37,173 nt of DNA from positions 1 to 37,173 of the forward strand of contig CAZRVA010000017.1 in the NCBI GenBank assembly GCA_964603255.1, written 5' to 3'. Source of the DNA: UBA6183 sp964603255. Its GTDB lineage: Bacteria > Bacteroidota > Bacteroidia > UKL13-3. Positions 9,101-14,776 of this stretch are shown here, piece by piece; the first letter of the stretch is position 1; every line of letters starts with the position of its first letter. The translations under genes were made by a program, and so were the position numbers. The notes beneath the pieces are model-generated. The model saw nothing but the letters and a program-made list of their open reading frames with translations. It ran no database searches and had not been told where the DNA came from.

Positions 9101-9532
9101 ATAGATGTGCAAAGACAAAGCAGCGAAAGAAGCAATTGGACTTCTGCAGCATCAAGTGTTGGATATGCAACACCAACCTATAAAAATTCGCAATATTTAA
9201 AAACAGAACGTGCCGAAAGTGTAATGGAATTACAACCTAAAACCATTTCGCCAGATGGTGATGGTTATGAAGATGTAATGAATATTAATTATTTGCTTAA
9301 CGAAAATGGTTATACCGGAACACTTACTATTTTTAATGCTTCAGGTAAATCTATTAAGCAATTATTTAAAAATAATATTTTGGGCACAAGTGGCACTTTT
9401 ACTTGGGATGGAACAACAGATGATGGACAAAAAGCTCCTGTTGGTTTGTATGTGTTTTACTTCGAAATATTTAACCTTAAAGGAGAAGTAAAAGCGTATA
9501 AAACTGTTGTTGTTGTTGCTGCTAAACTTTAA
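6167..9532 (+). CDS. large secreted protein with three Ig-like/lamin-tail modules and FlgD-like C terminus
   Basis: A 1121-residue exported protein (signal peptide to about residue 20, FAITAQ). Residues about 25-215 look like a jelly-roll/laminin-G-type lectin domain ending FYLDDVSASEP. Three repeats follow of an Ig-like (SbsA/Big_5) domain, each opening with a PPK or PPS motif and an F-x-EA-x-D signature, and a lamin-tail domain, starting near residues 321 (VLISEFFPDP), 584 (VLITEIMADPDP) and 846 (LFINEVLFNP). Each lamin-tail unit has an FIELYNNS or YVELHNRS core. Residues 1027-1121 (SPDGDGYEDV, GTFTWDGTTDDGQKAPVGLY) form a FlgD-like Ig domain, in the position where surface proteins of this phylum carry secretion or sorting domains. 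Probably cell-surface or extracellular; ligand or substrate unknown. Starts at 6167 or the adjacent ATG at 6170. Confidence 0.9.
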   Translation: MMKQICFTLLLLINCFAITAQVADNFTDGNFTQNPTWMGDDSIFQITSGQLRLKGTVAGDAHLSTYHNQTDSVTWQFFTRFALSPSTQNFSRFYVLSDTSNLEGPLNGYYVQLGGVTGNTDSITFYRQTGNVRTQLIAGRPGTVSKTNNLVRIKVFRDDLGNWQLFSDTAGGTNFILEGTAFDNTHTNCKYLGWWMRYTAGNNQNFYLDDVSASEPVYDTIPPKIDSITVQGNNSILVYFNEAVDSTLATQTNNYLLQPGNTNPTQIQRVSARVVQIIFLQAFASKQNYVLNVSGVKDVAGNTMVLSSSPFFFYVPQVHDVLISEFFPDPSPPMSLPEQEFIELYNNSGVAVNLKGFTISDGSSTATLPDYILGVDSFVAVCATANVPLFSAYGRTIGVSNFPSLNNSSDNIILKDNNAQSIHQLSYDLSWYEDAIKDDGGWTIELKSPKQLCKGKQNYTASVSTTGGTPGSINAVWNNLPDMLPPSINTFTLVDAQTILIHFTEALDTTSVGLIGVGFSPNININNTQVLGLDTLLITTQNAFTNKTQYTVNLTNIMDCSGNDTSLQFVFNYVVPDTAQNYDVLITEIMADPDPVKGLPNAEYVELHNRSNKIINLKDWVLADGSSRSILPDYLLLPDSFITITSSNHALPFDANVLRVSSFPSLGNDTDALTLSNNLGQVIHHVNYTSAWFTDALKRNGGWSLEMVDVNNPCGLNNWKASTNSLGGTPSKQNSVKGLNRDNQPPKLIRAYARDEKRVELFFDEAMDSTSFLNTRFVVNNLFSPSAITGVAPLYNSTILQFEDALLRDEVYQLVVDSIKDCAGNSIQDFKSIDVGLPYLADSNQLFINEVLFNPRSGGVDFIELYNNSNKLIDVKDLLLAKRDGDGNIDQIENIALNGFTIKPKAHVVISSSPEMVLQQYYCMYPEQMIKANTPSMNDDAGNIILMNSQGVVLDELVYDDKMHVPLLDDKDGVSLERIDVQRQSSERSNWTSAASSVGYATPTYKNSQYLKTERAESVMELQPKTISPDGDGYEDVMNINYLLNENGYTGTLTIFNASGKSIKQLFKNNILGTSGTFTWDGTTDDGQKAPVGLYVFYFEIFNLKGEVKAYKTVVVVAAKL

Positions 9533-9570
9533 CGAGCAAGTAACCGATTGGCCACTTGCTCGTTTTATAA
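9531..9570 (+). terminator. rho-independent terminator after the lamin-tail gene
   Basis: A perfect 11-base inverted repeat, AACGAGCAAGT at 9531-9541 and ACTTGCTCGTT at 9554-9564, with a 12-base loop and TTTT within 9562-9565. It begins inside the stop codon of the plus-strand gene and lies just before the convergent DsbA-like gene ends, so it may serve both strands. Confidence 0.85.
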
Positions 9571-9581
9571 ACACTCAAAAA

Positions 9582-10574
9582 TTATTTTATTAGCTTTGGC
9601 AATAACCAAAGCGGACCATTTTTAGAGTTTTGTTTTTGAAGTTTACCTTCTTTAACCAAATCTGTTAATTGGCTCTCCGCTTCCTTTTTGTTGATGTTGC
9701 TTAACTCGGCAAACTCGCGTGTGGTAAGCGTATTGTACTTGTTAAAAATACTTTGCCAGTTTTTATCGTAATTATTTTTGGTGGCGTTTGCGAATGTTTT
9801 AATCATGGTGCTCTCAAATTCCTGATAAGGTTTGAAACCATAAACAATGTGGCGTTGTTCATTGCTATCAACAAAAAACATAGTGGGGAAACCCCTAACA
9901 CCCATTTTGCGAGCAAGCTCCAAATCGGCCTTAAACAAATCTTGTGCAGGTCCATCAAAATCAGCTTTTAGCTTGGCAACATCAAGTCCGGTTTGTTTGG
10001 CCGCTTCACTAATTACTTCCCATTTGGCAATGTTCTTTTTTTCTAAAAATACCATTTCCCTCATCTTGCGCATAAACAATAAGGCCTTCTCTTTGCTTTG
10101 AATTTCTGCAGCTTTAAAAGCTATTGATGGCGGATAAGACGAGTTTAAAGGGTCTTCTAACCAAACATCACCATCAATAGGCATATCGTAATAAGCACTT
10201 ACTTCATCCCAATGGTGCGCCACGTCAGATGGTTTGCTGATACCTCCGCTGTTGTAACTCCAATCAGGCAATAAACCACCCATTTTGTATTCAATTTCGT
10301 AGTGATTTCCATACTCTAATTTTAGTTTTCGTAATTGTGGCTCAATACCCCAACACGATGAGCAAATGGGATCGGTGAAGTAAATTATTTTAACAGGTTT
10401 TTTTACCGGTGTTACATTTACATTATCTGACTCGCTTGCTGTTCCCGGCAATTCACAAACACCAGTTTGCGGATCGCATAACAATGGATTATTACTGTTC
10501 ATCTTTGTTTTTATTTTATTGTTGCAACCAAATAGCGCAACACTTGTTATTAACGTATAAATAATGGTTTTCAA
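9582..10574 (-). CDS. DsbA/FrnE-like thioredoxin-fold protein (SpxH-like), putative lipoprotein
   Basis: A 330-residue frame. Residues about 62-265 form a DsbA-type thioredoxin fold with the active site CSSC in FTDPICSSCWG, the helical insert (MREMVFLEKKNIAKWEVI) and the cis-Pro loop VRGFPTMFFVD. This layout matches the FrnE/YjbH (ClpXP adaptor SpxH) branch of the DsbA family. A second Cys pair (CDPQTGVC) lies ahead of the domain, and the last 60 residues look like a small winged-helix-type segment (TTREFAELSNINKKEAESQLTDLVKEG). The start decides location. The TTG at 10574 gives MKTIIYTLITSVALFGC, a good lipoprotein signal with Cys17. The only other near start, ATG at 10502, would give a cytoplasmic 306-residue protein. 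Divergent from the HxlR gene, hence probably part of a thiol-stress response. Confidence 0.85.
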   Translation of the reverse strand: MKTIIYTLITSVALFGCNNKIKTKMNSNNPLLCDPQTGVCELPGTASESDNVNVTPVKKPVKIIYFTDPICSSCWGIEPQLRKLKLEYGNHYEIEYKMGGLLPDWSYNSGGISKPSDVAHHWDEVSAYYDMPIDGDVWLEDPLNSSYPPSIAFKAAEIQSKEKALLFMRKMREMVFLEKKNIAKWEVISEAAKQTGLDVAKLKADFDGPAQDLFKADLELARKMGVRGFPTMFFVDSNEQRHIVYGFKPYQEFESTMIKTFANATKNNYDKNWQSIFNKYNTLTTREFAELSNINKKEAESQLTDLVKEGKLQKQNSKNGPLWLLPKLIK

Positions 10575-10604
10575 AGCTGTTATATTTTAAATCAACCTAA
10601 TTGT

Positions 10605-10642
10605 AGTTACTTATTTCGTAACTTCGTTGCAAAGTTGGTTAC
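10605..10642. promoter_or_regulatory. candidate HxlR operator and -7 element
   Basis: In the 100-base gap between the DsbA-like and HxlR genes, AGTTAC (10605-10610) faces GTAACT (10618-10623). A second inverted copy GGTTAC sits at 10637-10642, giving three GTTAC half-sites with alternating orientation. The middle one overlaps TAACTTCG at 10619-10626, which fits the Bacteroidota -7 element TAnnTT(T/C)G for the HxlR gene. A regulator binding here would block its own promoter and probably the divergent one. The operator role is inferred. Confidence 0.5.
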
Positions 10643-10674
10643 AATAAATTTACCAATCAATAAGTCAGGAAAAC

Positions 10675-10986
10675 ATGACCACCAAAAACAACGTAGAAAA
10701 AGACATTACTTGCCCTGCCGAAAGCCTCTTAAAAACACTTTCGGGCAAATGGAAAGCGCAAATATTTCGTTTGGCATTAGATGGTCCGGTGCGCTTTAGC
10801 TCCTTATTGCGCAACCTCGAAGGATCGAACAAACAATCGGTTGCTGTTGCTTTAAAAGAAATGGAAGAACAGGGTTTGTTAGATAAAATAGTTGTGAAAG
10901 AAAAACCACTTCACATCGAATACAACTTATCAGAAAAAGGTAAATCTTTGGTTGCAGTTTTTCAGCAATTAGAGTTGATTAAGTAA
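10675..10986 (+). CDS. HxlR-family winged-helix transcriptional regulator
   Basis: A 103-residue cytoplasmic regulator, one HxlR domain of normal length. The N-terminal ITCPAESLLKTLSGKWKAQIF carries the family's near-invariant Cys (Cys13) ahead of the GKWK motif. The wing and recognition helix follow (PVRFSSLLRNLEGSNKQSVAVALKEMEEQGLLDK), then the C-terminal dimerising helix. In characterised HxlR members such as HypR and YodB this Cys senses reactive electrophiles or oxidants through disulfide formation. The gene is divergent from a DsbA-like thiol protein, and inverted repeats cover its promoter, so redox-controlled regulation of both genes is a reasonable inference. ATG at 10675 follows AGGA at 10667-10670. 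The 3' end is 10 bases from the convergent methyltransferase gene. Confidence 0.93.
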   Translation: MTTKNNVEKDITCPAESLLKTLSGKWKAQIFRLALDGPVRFSSLLRNLEGSNKQSVAVALKEMEEQGLLDKIVVKEKPLHIEYNLSEKGKSLVAVFQQLELIK

Positions 10987-10996
10987 TAAGTTGTGT

Positions 10997-11965
10997 TTAC
11001 TTTTTTTGATACACCGCAAACACAAAATCACTTTGTTGTTCTTGTTTAAGCAAATTGTCTTCAAGTTTAAATAATTGCTGCAATGTGCTTTGCGCTTCAG
11101 GTTTATTAAAATGATGGGCAATATCTTTTAGTATAAACGTAAGTAAATTCCCGCCATAGTTTTTTTGTTCTAACAACTCAAAATGCTTTTGCATTAACGG
11201 CAAAATAGTTGCCGATTCAACTGCTTCTGATGGATCGGAAATAACCATACGCAACAATCCCGGAAAATATACTTCGTTCTTAATGGCTGTTGAATGTTTA
11301 CGTGTTTTAAAACTTACGGGTACATCCTTTTTGTAAATACTGTTTACATATTTCTTTCTGGTATTCGTAAACTGAAATCGATTAGCACCAACATACTCGT
11401 TTATAATTACCAACCCAGATGTTTTAAGCGTGTACTTTACTTTCTGTAATAAACCATCAATGTTTTTAAAATGATGTAATGAAGAATGAAACAAAACCAC
11501 ATCATAATGCGCTTCGGGCCATTGATCGTTGTAAACATCACCCACAAAAAAATTGCAATTGGTAATTCCGCGTTCTTGGGCTGTTTTGTTGGCATCATCA
11601 ATCGCTTTGGGAGCAATGTCAAAAGCATCTATTTGATGAAAATTTTTATGCACGGCAAACTCTAACTCACGTTGGCCGGTGCCGCAGCCAATGCTTAACA
11701 TGTTTAAGTTATTTTTATTGGTCAGCCATTTTTCGGCTACATAATCGGGGTAAATTTTGGTTTTGCTGCCCGTAATCAGTTCGTTCCAACGTTGCCTCAC
11801 TGCATCTACTTGCCACCAATTACTGCCGGGTAAATCGTCTTCGTTCCAGGTGCTTTTAATACGCGTTTCTGTATCGCTCACTAGTTTTTTAGCAGCGTAT
11901 GCAGCTCCACGCTCTTTTACCTTAAACCAAAGGTCAACCACATCTAAAAAAGTAACTAATGCCAT
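10997..11965 (-). CDS. class I SAM-dependent methyltransferase with N-terminal extension
   Basis: A 322-residue cytoplasmic protein. The Rossmann core occupies about residues 75-200: motif I NMLSIGCGTGQRELEFA, the acidic binding residue in FDIAPKAIDDANK, DVYNDQWPEAHYDVVLFHSSLHHF (motif IV region) and LKTSGLVIINEYVG, as in methyltransferase domain 11/25 types. A roughly 75-residue N-terminal helical extension with SNWWQVDAVRQRWNELITG and a C-terminal 120-residue helical part are unlike the small ubiquinone-type enzymes, so the substrate cannot be named. It follows an unknown 149-residue gene by 8 bases on the same strand and is probably cotranscribed with it. No transmembrane segment or signal peptide. 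Confidence 0.85.
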   Translation of the reverse strand: MALVTFLDVVDLWFKVKERGAAYAAKKLVSDTETRIKSTWNEDDLPGSNWWQVDAVRQRWNELITGSKTKIYPDYVAEKWLTNKNNLNMLSIGCGTGQRELEFAVHKNFHQIDAFDIAPKAIDDANKTAQERGITNCNFFVGDVYNDQWPEAHYDVVLFHSSLHHFKNIDGLLQKVKYTLKTSGLVIINEYVGANRFQFTNTRKKYVNSIYKKDVPVSFKTRKHSTAIKNEVYFPGLLRMVISDPSEAVESATILPLMQKHFELLEQKNYGGNLLTFILKDIAHHFNKPEAQSTLQQLFKLEDNLLKQEQQSDFVFAVYQKK

Positions 11966-11973
11966 AACGCAAC

Positions 11974-12423
11974 TTACACCAATGCCATAAATAAAACACG
12001 CTCTATTTGGGCTGGTAGTTTAAACAAACCATCATCGCTTATGAACTGATAATTGGTATTGGCTACGTAAGTATCTTTAAGCACAACACCTGCTTGTACT
12101 TCAAATGAACCAATAATATCTTTTTGTTCAGGTTTATCGGGTGTTTTACAACGCTCATCAATCACATACATAAAACCGTTTGATGTAATTGGGTTTGTAC
12201 CTGCAGCAAATTCGGCAAACACCAACATGGTTTTATGAAAAAAGTCTACAAAAGCAGGATTATACAAAATATTATCGTGGGTAATGGGTCCGTTTTGATT
12301 TTTAAGTAAACCAACAATAGCGCGTTGGTTTTTAACCTGAGCCATTGCCTCGGCATCAAGTAAAGTAAGCATAGTGGTATCCTTGCCGTTAATCTCGGTT
12401 TGCAAGGCGTATAAGTTCATCAT
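11974..12423 (-). CDS. hypothetical protein preceding a methyltransferase
   Basis: A 149-residue soluble protein that I do not recognise. It begins with two Met codons; the first, at 12423, sits four bases after a -7-like element, so the transcript may be leaderless. Visible features are an N-terminal strand-helix region (LYALQTEINGKDTTM, LTLLDAEAMAQVKNQRAIVGLL), an NPAFVDFFHKTMLVFAE helix, a single Cys in VIDERCKTPD, and a C terminus QFISDDGLFKLPAQIERV. No signal peptide, membrane segment or known catalytic motif. The 8-base gap to the methyltransferase suggests a shared transcript, so a role linked to that enzyme is possible. Codon use looks like its neighbours. Confidence 0.7.
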   Translation of the reverse strand: MMNLYALQTEINGKDTTMLTLLDAEAMAQVKNQRAIVGLLKNQNGPITHDNILYNPAFVDFFHKTMLVFAEFAAGTNPITSNGFMYVIDERCKTPDKPEQKDIIGSFEVQAGVVLKDTYVANTNYQFISDDGLFKLPAQIERVLFMALV

Positions 12424-12427
12424 GCCG

Positions 12428-12435
12428 CGAATTTA
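12428..12435 (-). promoter_or_regulatory. -7 element, likely leaderless start of the 12423 gene
   Basis: TAAATTCG on the minus strand, followed by CGGC and then ATG at 12423. It fits TAnnTT(T/C)G, and the four-base spacing would place transcription initiation at or inside the start codon. No good -33 TTTG is visible. Confidence 0.5.
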
Positions 12436-12475
12436 AGCGAATTTGGTCAGGGTAATGTAAGAACATAAAAATCAA

Positions 12476-12506
12476 TTTGTGATATCATTAAGCTAACTTA
12501 CATTTG
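12476..12506 (+). promoter_or_regulatory. Bacteroidota-type promoter of trmB
   Basis: TTTG at 12476-12479, a 19-base spacer, then TACATTTG at 12499-12506. This matches the phylum's -33 TTTG and -7 TAnnTTTG consensus. Transcription would start near 12511, giving a leader of about 23 bases before the ATG at 12534. Confidence 0.7.
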
Positions 12507-12533
12507 CCGCCTTTAAAATTAATTTCCAAGTTA

Positions 12534-13271
12534 ATGGCCAAACAAAAACTAAAACGCTTTGCCGAGTTTGCTGATTATCCGCACACTTTCGATTTTGCCT
12601 ACGATTTGCAAGGCAAATGGCACCAAGAAGTGTTTAAAAACAACAACCCGATTGTGTTGGAATTGGGCTGTGGTAAAGGCGAATATACCGTTGCGTTAGC
12701 TCAAGAAAATCCTGATAAAAACTTTATTGGTATTGACATTAAAAGTAACCGCATGTGGGTGGGTGCTAAAAAAGCTTTGGAAAATAACATGAACAACGTG
12801 GCTTTTATGCGTGCTTTAATGCACCGCATCAGCGAGTTGTTTGCTCCGGGCGAGGTGTCTGAAATTTGGATAACTTTCCCCGACCCGTTTGTTCGTCATC
12901 GTAGCGCCAAACACCGTTTAACGCATACCCGTTTTTTACGTTTGTATAAGCAAATATTAAAGCCCGGTGGCGTAATTAATTTTAAAACAGATAGCGATGA
13001 GTTATTTGCTTTTACACAAAATATGTTGCAGCATTTAAACATTACTCCTGATGTGGTTGATTACAACGTACACACAAACCCCAATGCCGAACCTATGCTT
13101 AAAAATGTGCGTACTTACTACGAAAATCTTTTTATGGGCCGTGGTAAAACCATAAAGTTTACCCGCTTTAAGTTGGATGAATTATACGAAGAAAAGGCCA
13201 AAAAATTTGAGGATTGGTTTGAAACCGAAAGGTTAAAATTAGTAGCCGAAGGAAAAAGTACAGGAATTTAA
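12534..13271 (+). CDS. trmB: tRNA (guanine(46)-N7)-methyltransferase
   Basis: A 245-residue cytoplasmic enzyme that makes m7G46 in the tRNA variable loop with S-adenosylmethionine. The ATG at 12534 is preferred over an upstream in-frame TTG at 12504, because the TTG would overlap the -7 element. Seen motifs: SAM motif LELGCGKGEYTVALA, FIGIDIKSNRMWVGAKKA, the TrmB signature EIWITFPDPFVRHRSAKHRL followed by THTRFLRLYKQILKPGG, and a C-terminal NVRTYYENLFMGRGKTIKFTRF. The family's last signature (TxYE, here RTYYE) is close to consensus. Length is normal for Bacteroidota TrmB. It is monocistronic or read through into the menE-like gene, which has its own -7 element 36-43 bases after the trmB stop. 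Confidence 0.96.
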   Translation: MAKQKLKRFAEFADYPHTFDFAYDLQGKWHQEVFKNNNPIVLELGCGKGEYTVALAQENPDKNFIGIDIKSNRMWVGAKKALENNMNNVAFMRALMHRISELFAPGEVSEIWITFPDPFVRHRSAKHRLTHTRFLRLYKQILKPGGVINFKTDSDELFAFTQNMLQHLNITPDVVDYNVHTNPNAEPMLKNVRTYYENLFMGRGKTIKFTRFKLDELYEEKAKKFEDWFETERLKLVAEGKSTGI

Positions 13272-13306
13272 AACCAATATCATATTATCTTTAACCCACA
13301 GTAAAT

Positions 13307-13314
13307 TAACTTTG
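13307..13314 (+). promoter_or_regulatory. -7 element of the menE-like gene, probably leaderless
   Basis: TAACTTTG, then TAGC, then ATG at 13319. The element is a perfect TAnnTTTG, but no clear -33 TTTG lies at the right distance; TTTA at 13290-13293 is the nearest. Initiation about 4-7 bases downstream would fall at the start codon. Confidence 0.6.
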
Positions 13315-13318
13315 TAGC

Positions 13319-14404
13319 ATGCAAAATATTTACACGTCAGCAGGTAAATTTTCGTTTAACGAAATTAAAGAAGGGCAGTTTAATGTGGTGGATAGCTACC
13401 TAAACGATACCTTACATTTTTGCAAGGATTGGTTAAGTGGGGTTCCACATTTTACTTTTACTACATCGGGTAGTACAGGCTCGCCAAAAGCCATTACTGC
13501 AGATAGGGCACACATGCTGATGAGTGCAAACGGTACCATTAAGGCGGTTCAACTTACCGAAAACGAACATGTGTATTTATGCATCAGCAGCAAAATGATT
13601 GGTGGAGCTATGATGCTGGTTCGTGCTATGGAATTAGGTTGTGATATTACCATTGTATCGCCTTCATCAAATCCAATAGAAAGTCTTGATGAAAACCACC
13701 CTTATACTTTTGTTTCTTTTGTGCCGATGCAAGTTTTCGAGGTACAAACAGATGAAAGCATCCCACCGAAATTAAACAGGTTTAAACACATTTTATTAGG
13801 TGGTGCTCCGGCTAACGAAAATACCTTACAAGCATTAAGTAAATTAACTTGCGAAGTATGGCAAACTTATGGCATGACAGAAACCTTAAGCCATATTGCG
13901 CTAAGAAGAATTGGCAAGGATAAATACTATAAAGTTTTAGATGGCGTTCATATAAAAACTGACGAAAGAAAATGTTTATGCATTAGCTCGCCAATTACAG
14001 ACGACCAATGGTTGCTTACCAACGATGTGGTGAATTTAATTGATGATACACACTTTGAATTGGTGGGTAGAATTGATGATGTAATTAACAGTGGTGGGAT
14101 TAAAATTTTTAGCTATGATGTGGAGCATGCCATCATAGAAAAAATGAACGACCTTGAAATGCCTCCTAAACCGATGTTTGTTTGCCGCAAACCCGATGAA
14201 AAATTTGGCGAAACAGTAGTGGTGGTAATGATGGGTGAGAAGCTAAGTGATGAAGTGATTGAGCAACTGGTTGAACACTGCAAACAAACACTTGGCAAAT
14301 ATGCTGCACCTAAACAGTTTTTCTTTGTAAACGAGTTTGAAAAGTTAGAAAGTGGTAAATTAGACAAGAAATCAACCCTGCAAAAAGTAATAAACAAGGC
14401 TTAG
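13319..14404 (+). CDS. menE: short AMP-forming acyl-CoA ligase, probably o-succinylbenzoate-CoA ligase (MenE)
   Basis: A 361-residue member of the ANL adenylating superfamily. Motifs in order: the phosphate loop TFTTSGSTGSPKAIT (near residue 50), LGGAPANENTLQAL, the adenine motif QTYGMTETLSH, the hinge GRIDDVINSGGIKIF, and the C-terminal catalytic Lys in ESGKLDKK. At 361 residues it lacks the N-terminal 100 or so residues of long acyl-CoA ligases, which is the usual form of MenE in Bacteroidota. MenE forms o-succinylbenzoyl-CoA in menaquinone synthesis, the quinone used by this phylum. No other men gene is in the window, so the substrate rests on length and motif style only. Cytoplasmic. Confidence 0.8.
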   Translation: MQNIYTSAGKFSFNEIKEGQFNVVDSYLNDTLHFCKDWLSGVPHFTFTTSGSTGSPKAITADRAHMLMSANGTIKAVQLTENEHVYLCISSKMIGGAMMLVRAMELGCDITIVSPSSNPIESLDENHPYTFVSFVPMQVFEVQTDESIPPKLNRFKHILLGGAPANENTLQALSKLTCEVWQTYGMTETLSHIALRRIGKDKYYKVLDGVHIKTDERKCLCISSPITDDQWLLTNDVVNLIDDTHFELVGRIDDVINSGGIKIFSYDVEHAIIEKMNDLEMPPKPMFVCRKPDEKFGETVVVVMMGEKLSDEVIEQLVEHCKQTLGKYAAPKQFFFVNEFEKLESGKLDKKSTLQKVINKA

Positions 14405-14499
14405 ATGCCTGATTTACTTATGGGTTGACCTTTACCTAAAAATAACTTTTTTTGAAAGTAGAGTTTTTTATATTCGCATTAAAATTAAAATATACCACT

Positions 14500-14721
14500 A
14501 TGTATTGGACATTAGAATTAGCCTCATATCTTGACGATGCACCATGGCCTGCAACTAAAGACGAATTAATTGATTATGCAATTCGCAGTGGGGCACCACT
14601 TGAGGTAATTGAAAACTTACAAGAGATGGAAGATGACGGAGAGCCTTTTGAAAGTATTGAAGAGGTTTGGCCTGATTATCCAACCAACGAAGATTACTTC
14701 TACAACGAAGACGAACTTTAA
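14500..14721 (+). CDS. DUF2795 domain protein
   Basis: A 73-residue acidic protein. The frame is open upstream to 14452, but the ATG at 14500 gives the known family start (MYWTLELASYLDDAPWPATKDELIDYA). The DUF2795 pattern is clear: a short helix, the PWPATKDELIDYAIRSGAP motif and EVIENLQEMEDDGEPFESIEEVW. The C terminus is strongly acidic (YFYNEDEL). Members are small soluble proteins conserved in Bacteroidota and elsewhere, with no established function. Independent expression is likely: a TATATTCG at 14469-14476 resembles the -7 element, and an intrinsic terminator follows immediately. Confidence 0.85.
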   Translation: MYWTLELASYLDDAPWPATKDELIDYAIRSGAPLEVIENLQEMEDDGEPFESIEEVWPDYPTNEDYFYNEDEL

Positions 14722-14765
14722 AAAGAAAGGGGATATCCATTTTGGACGTCCCCTTTTCTTTTACT
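14721..14765 (+). terminator. terminator between DUF2795 and Fic-like genes
   Basis: The arms AAAGAAAGGGGA (14722-14733) and TCCCCTTTTCTTT (14749-14761) pair with one bulged base, and T-rich sequence follows. It starts at the DUF2795 stop and ends 12 bases before the convergent gene's stop. It is A-rich on one side and T-rich on the other, so it can act on both strands. Confidence 0.85.
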
Positions 14766-14776
14766 TAAATAATAAA

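Noticed and set aside
9500..9525. GTT triplet repeat at the end of the lamin-tail gene
   Set aside because: Encodes a short Val run in frame (TVVVVAA). Too short for a phase-variation tract, and length change by triplets would not alter the frame.
12504..12533. Upstream TTG start for trmB
   Set aside because: The TTG is part of the -7 element TACATTTG, so it would not be transcribed; the ATG at 12534 gives the family's normal start.
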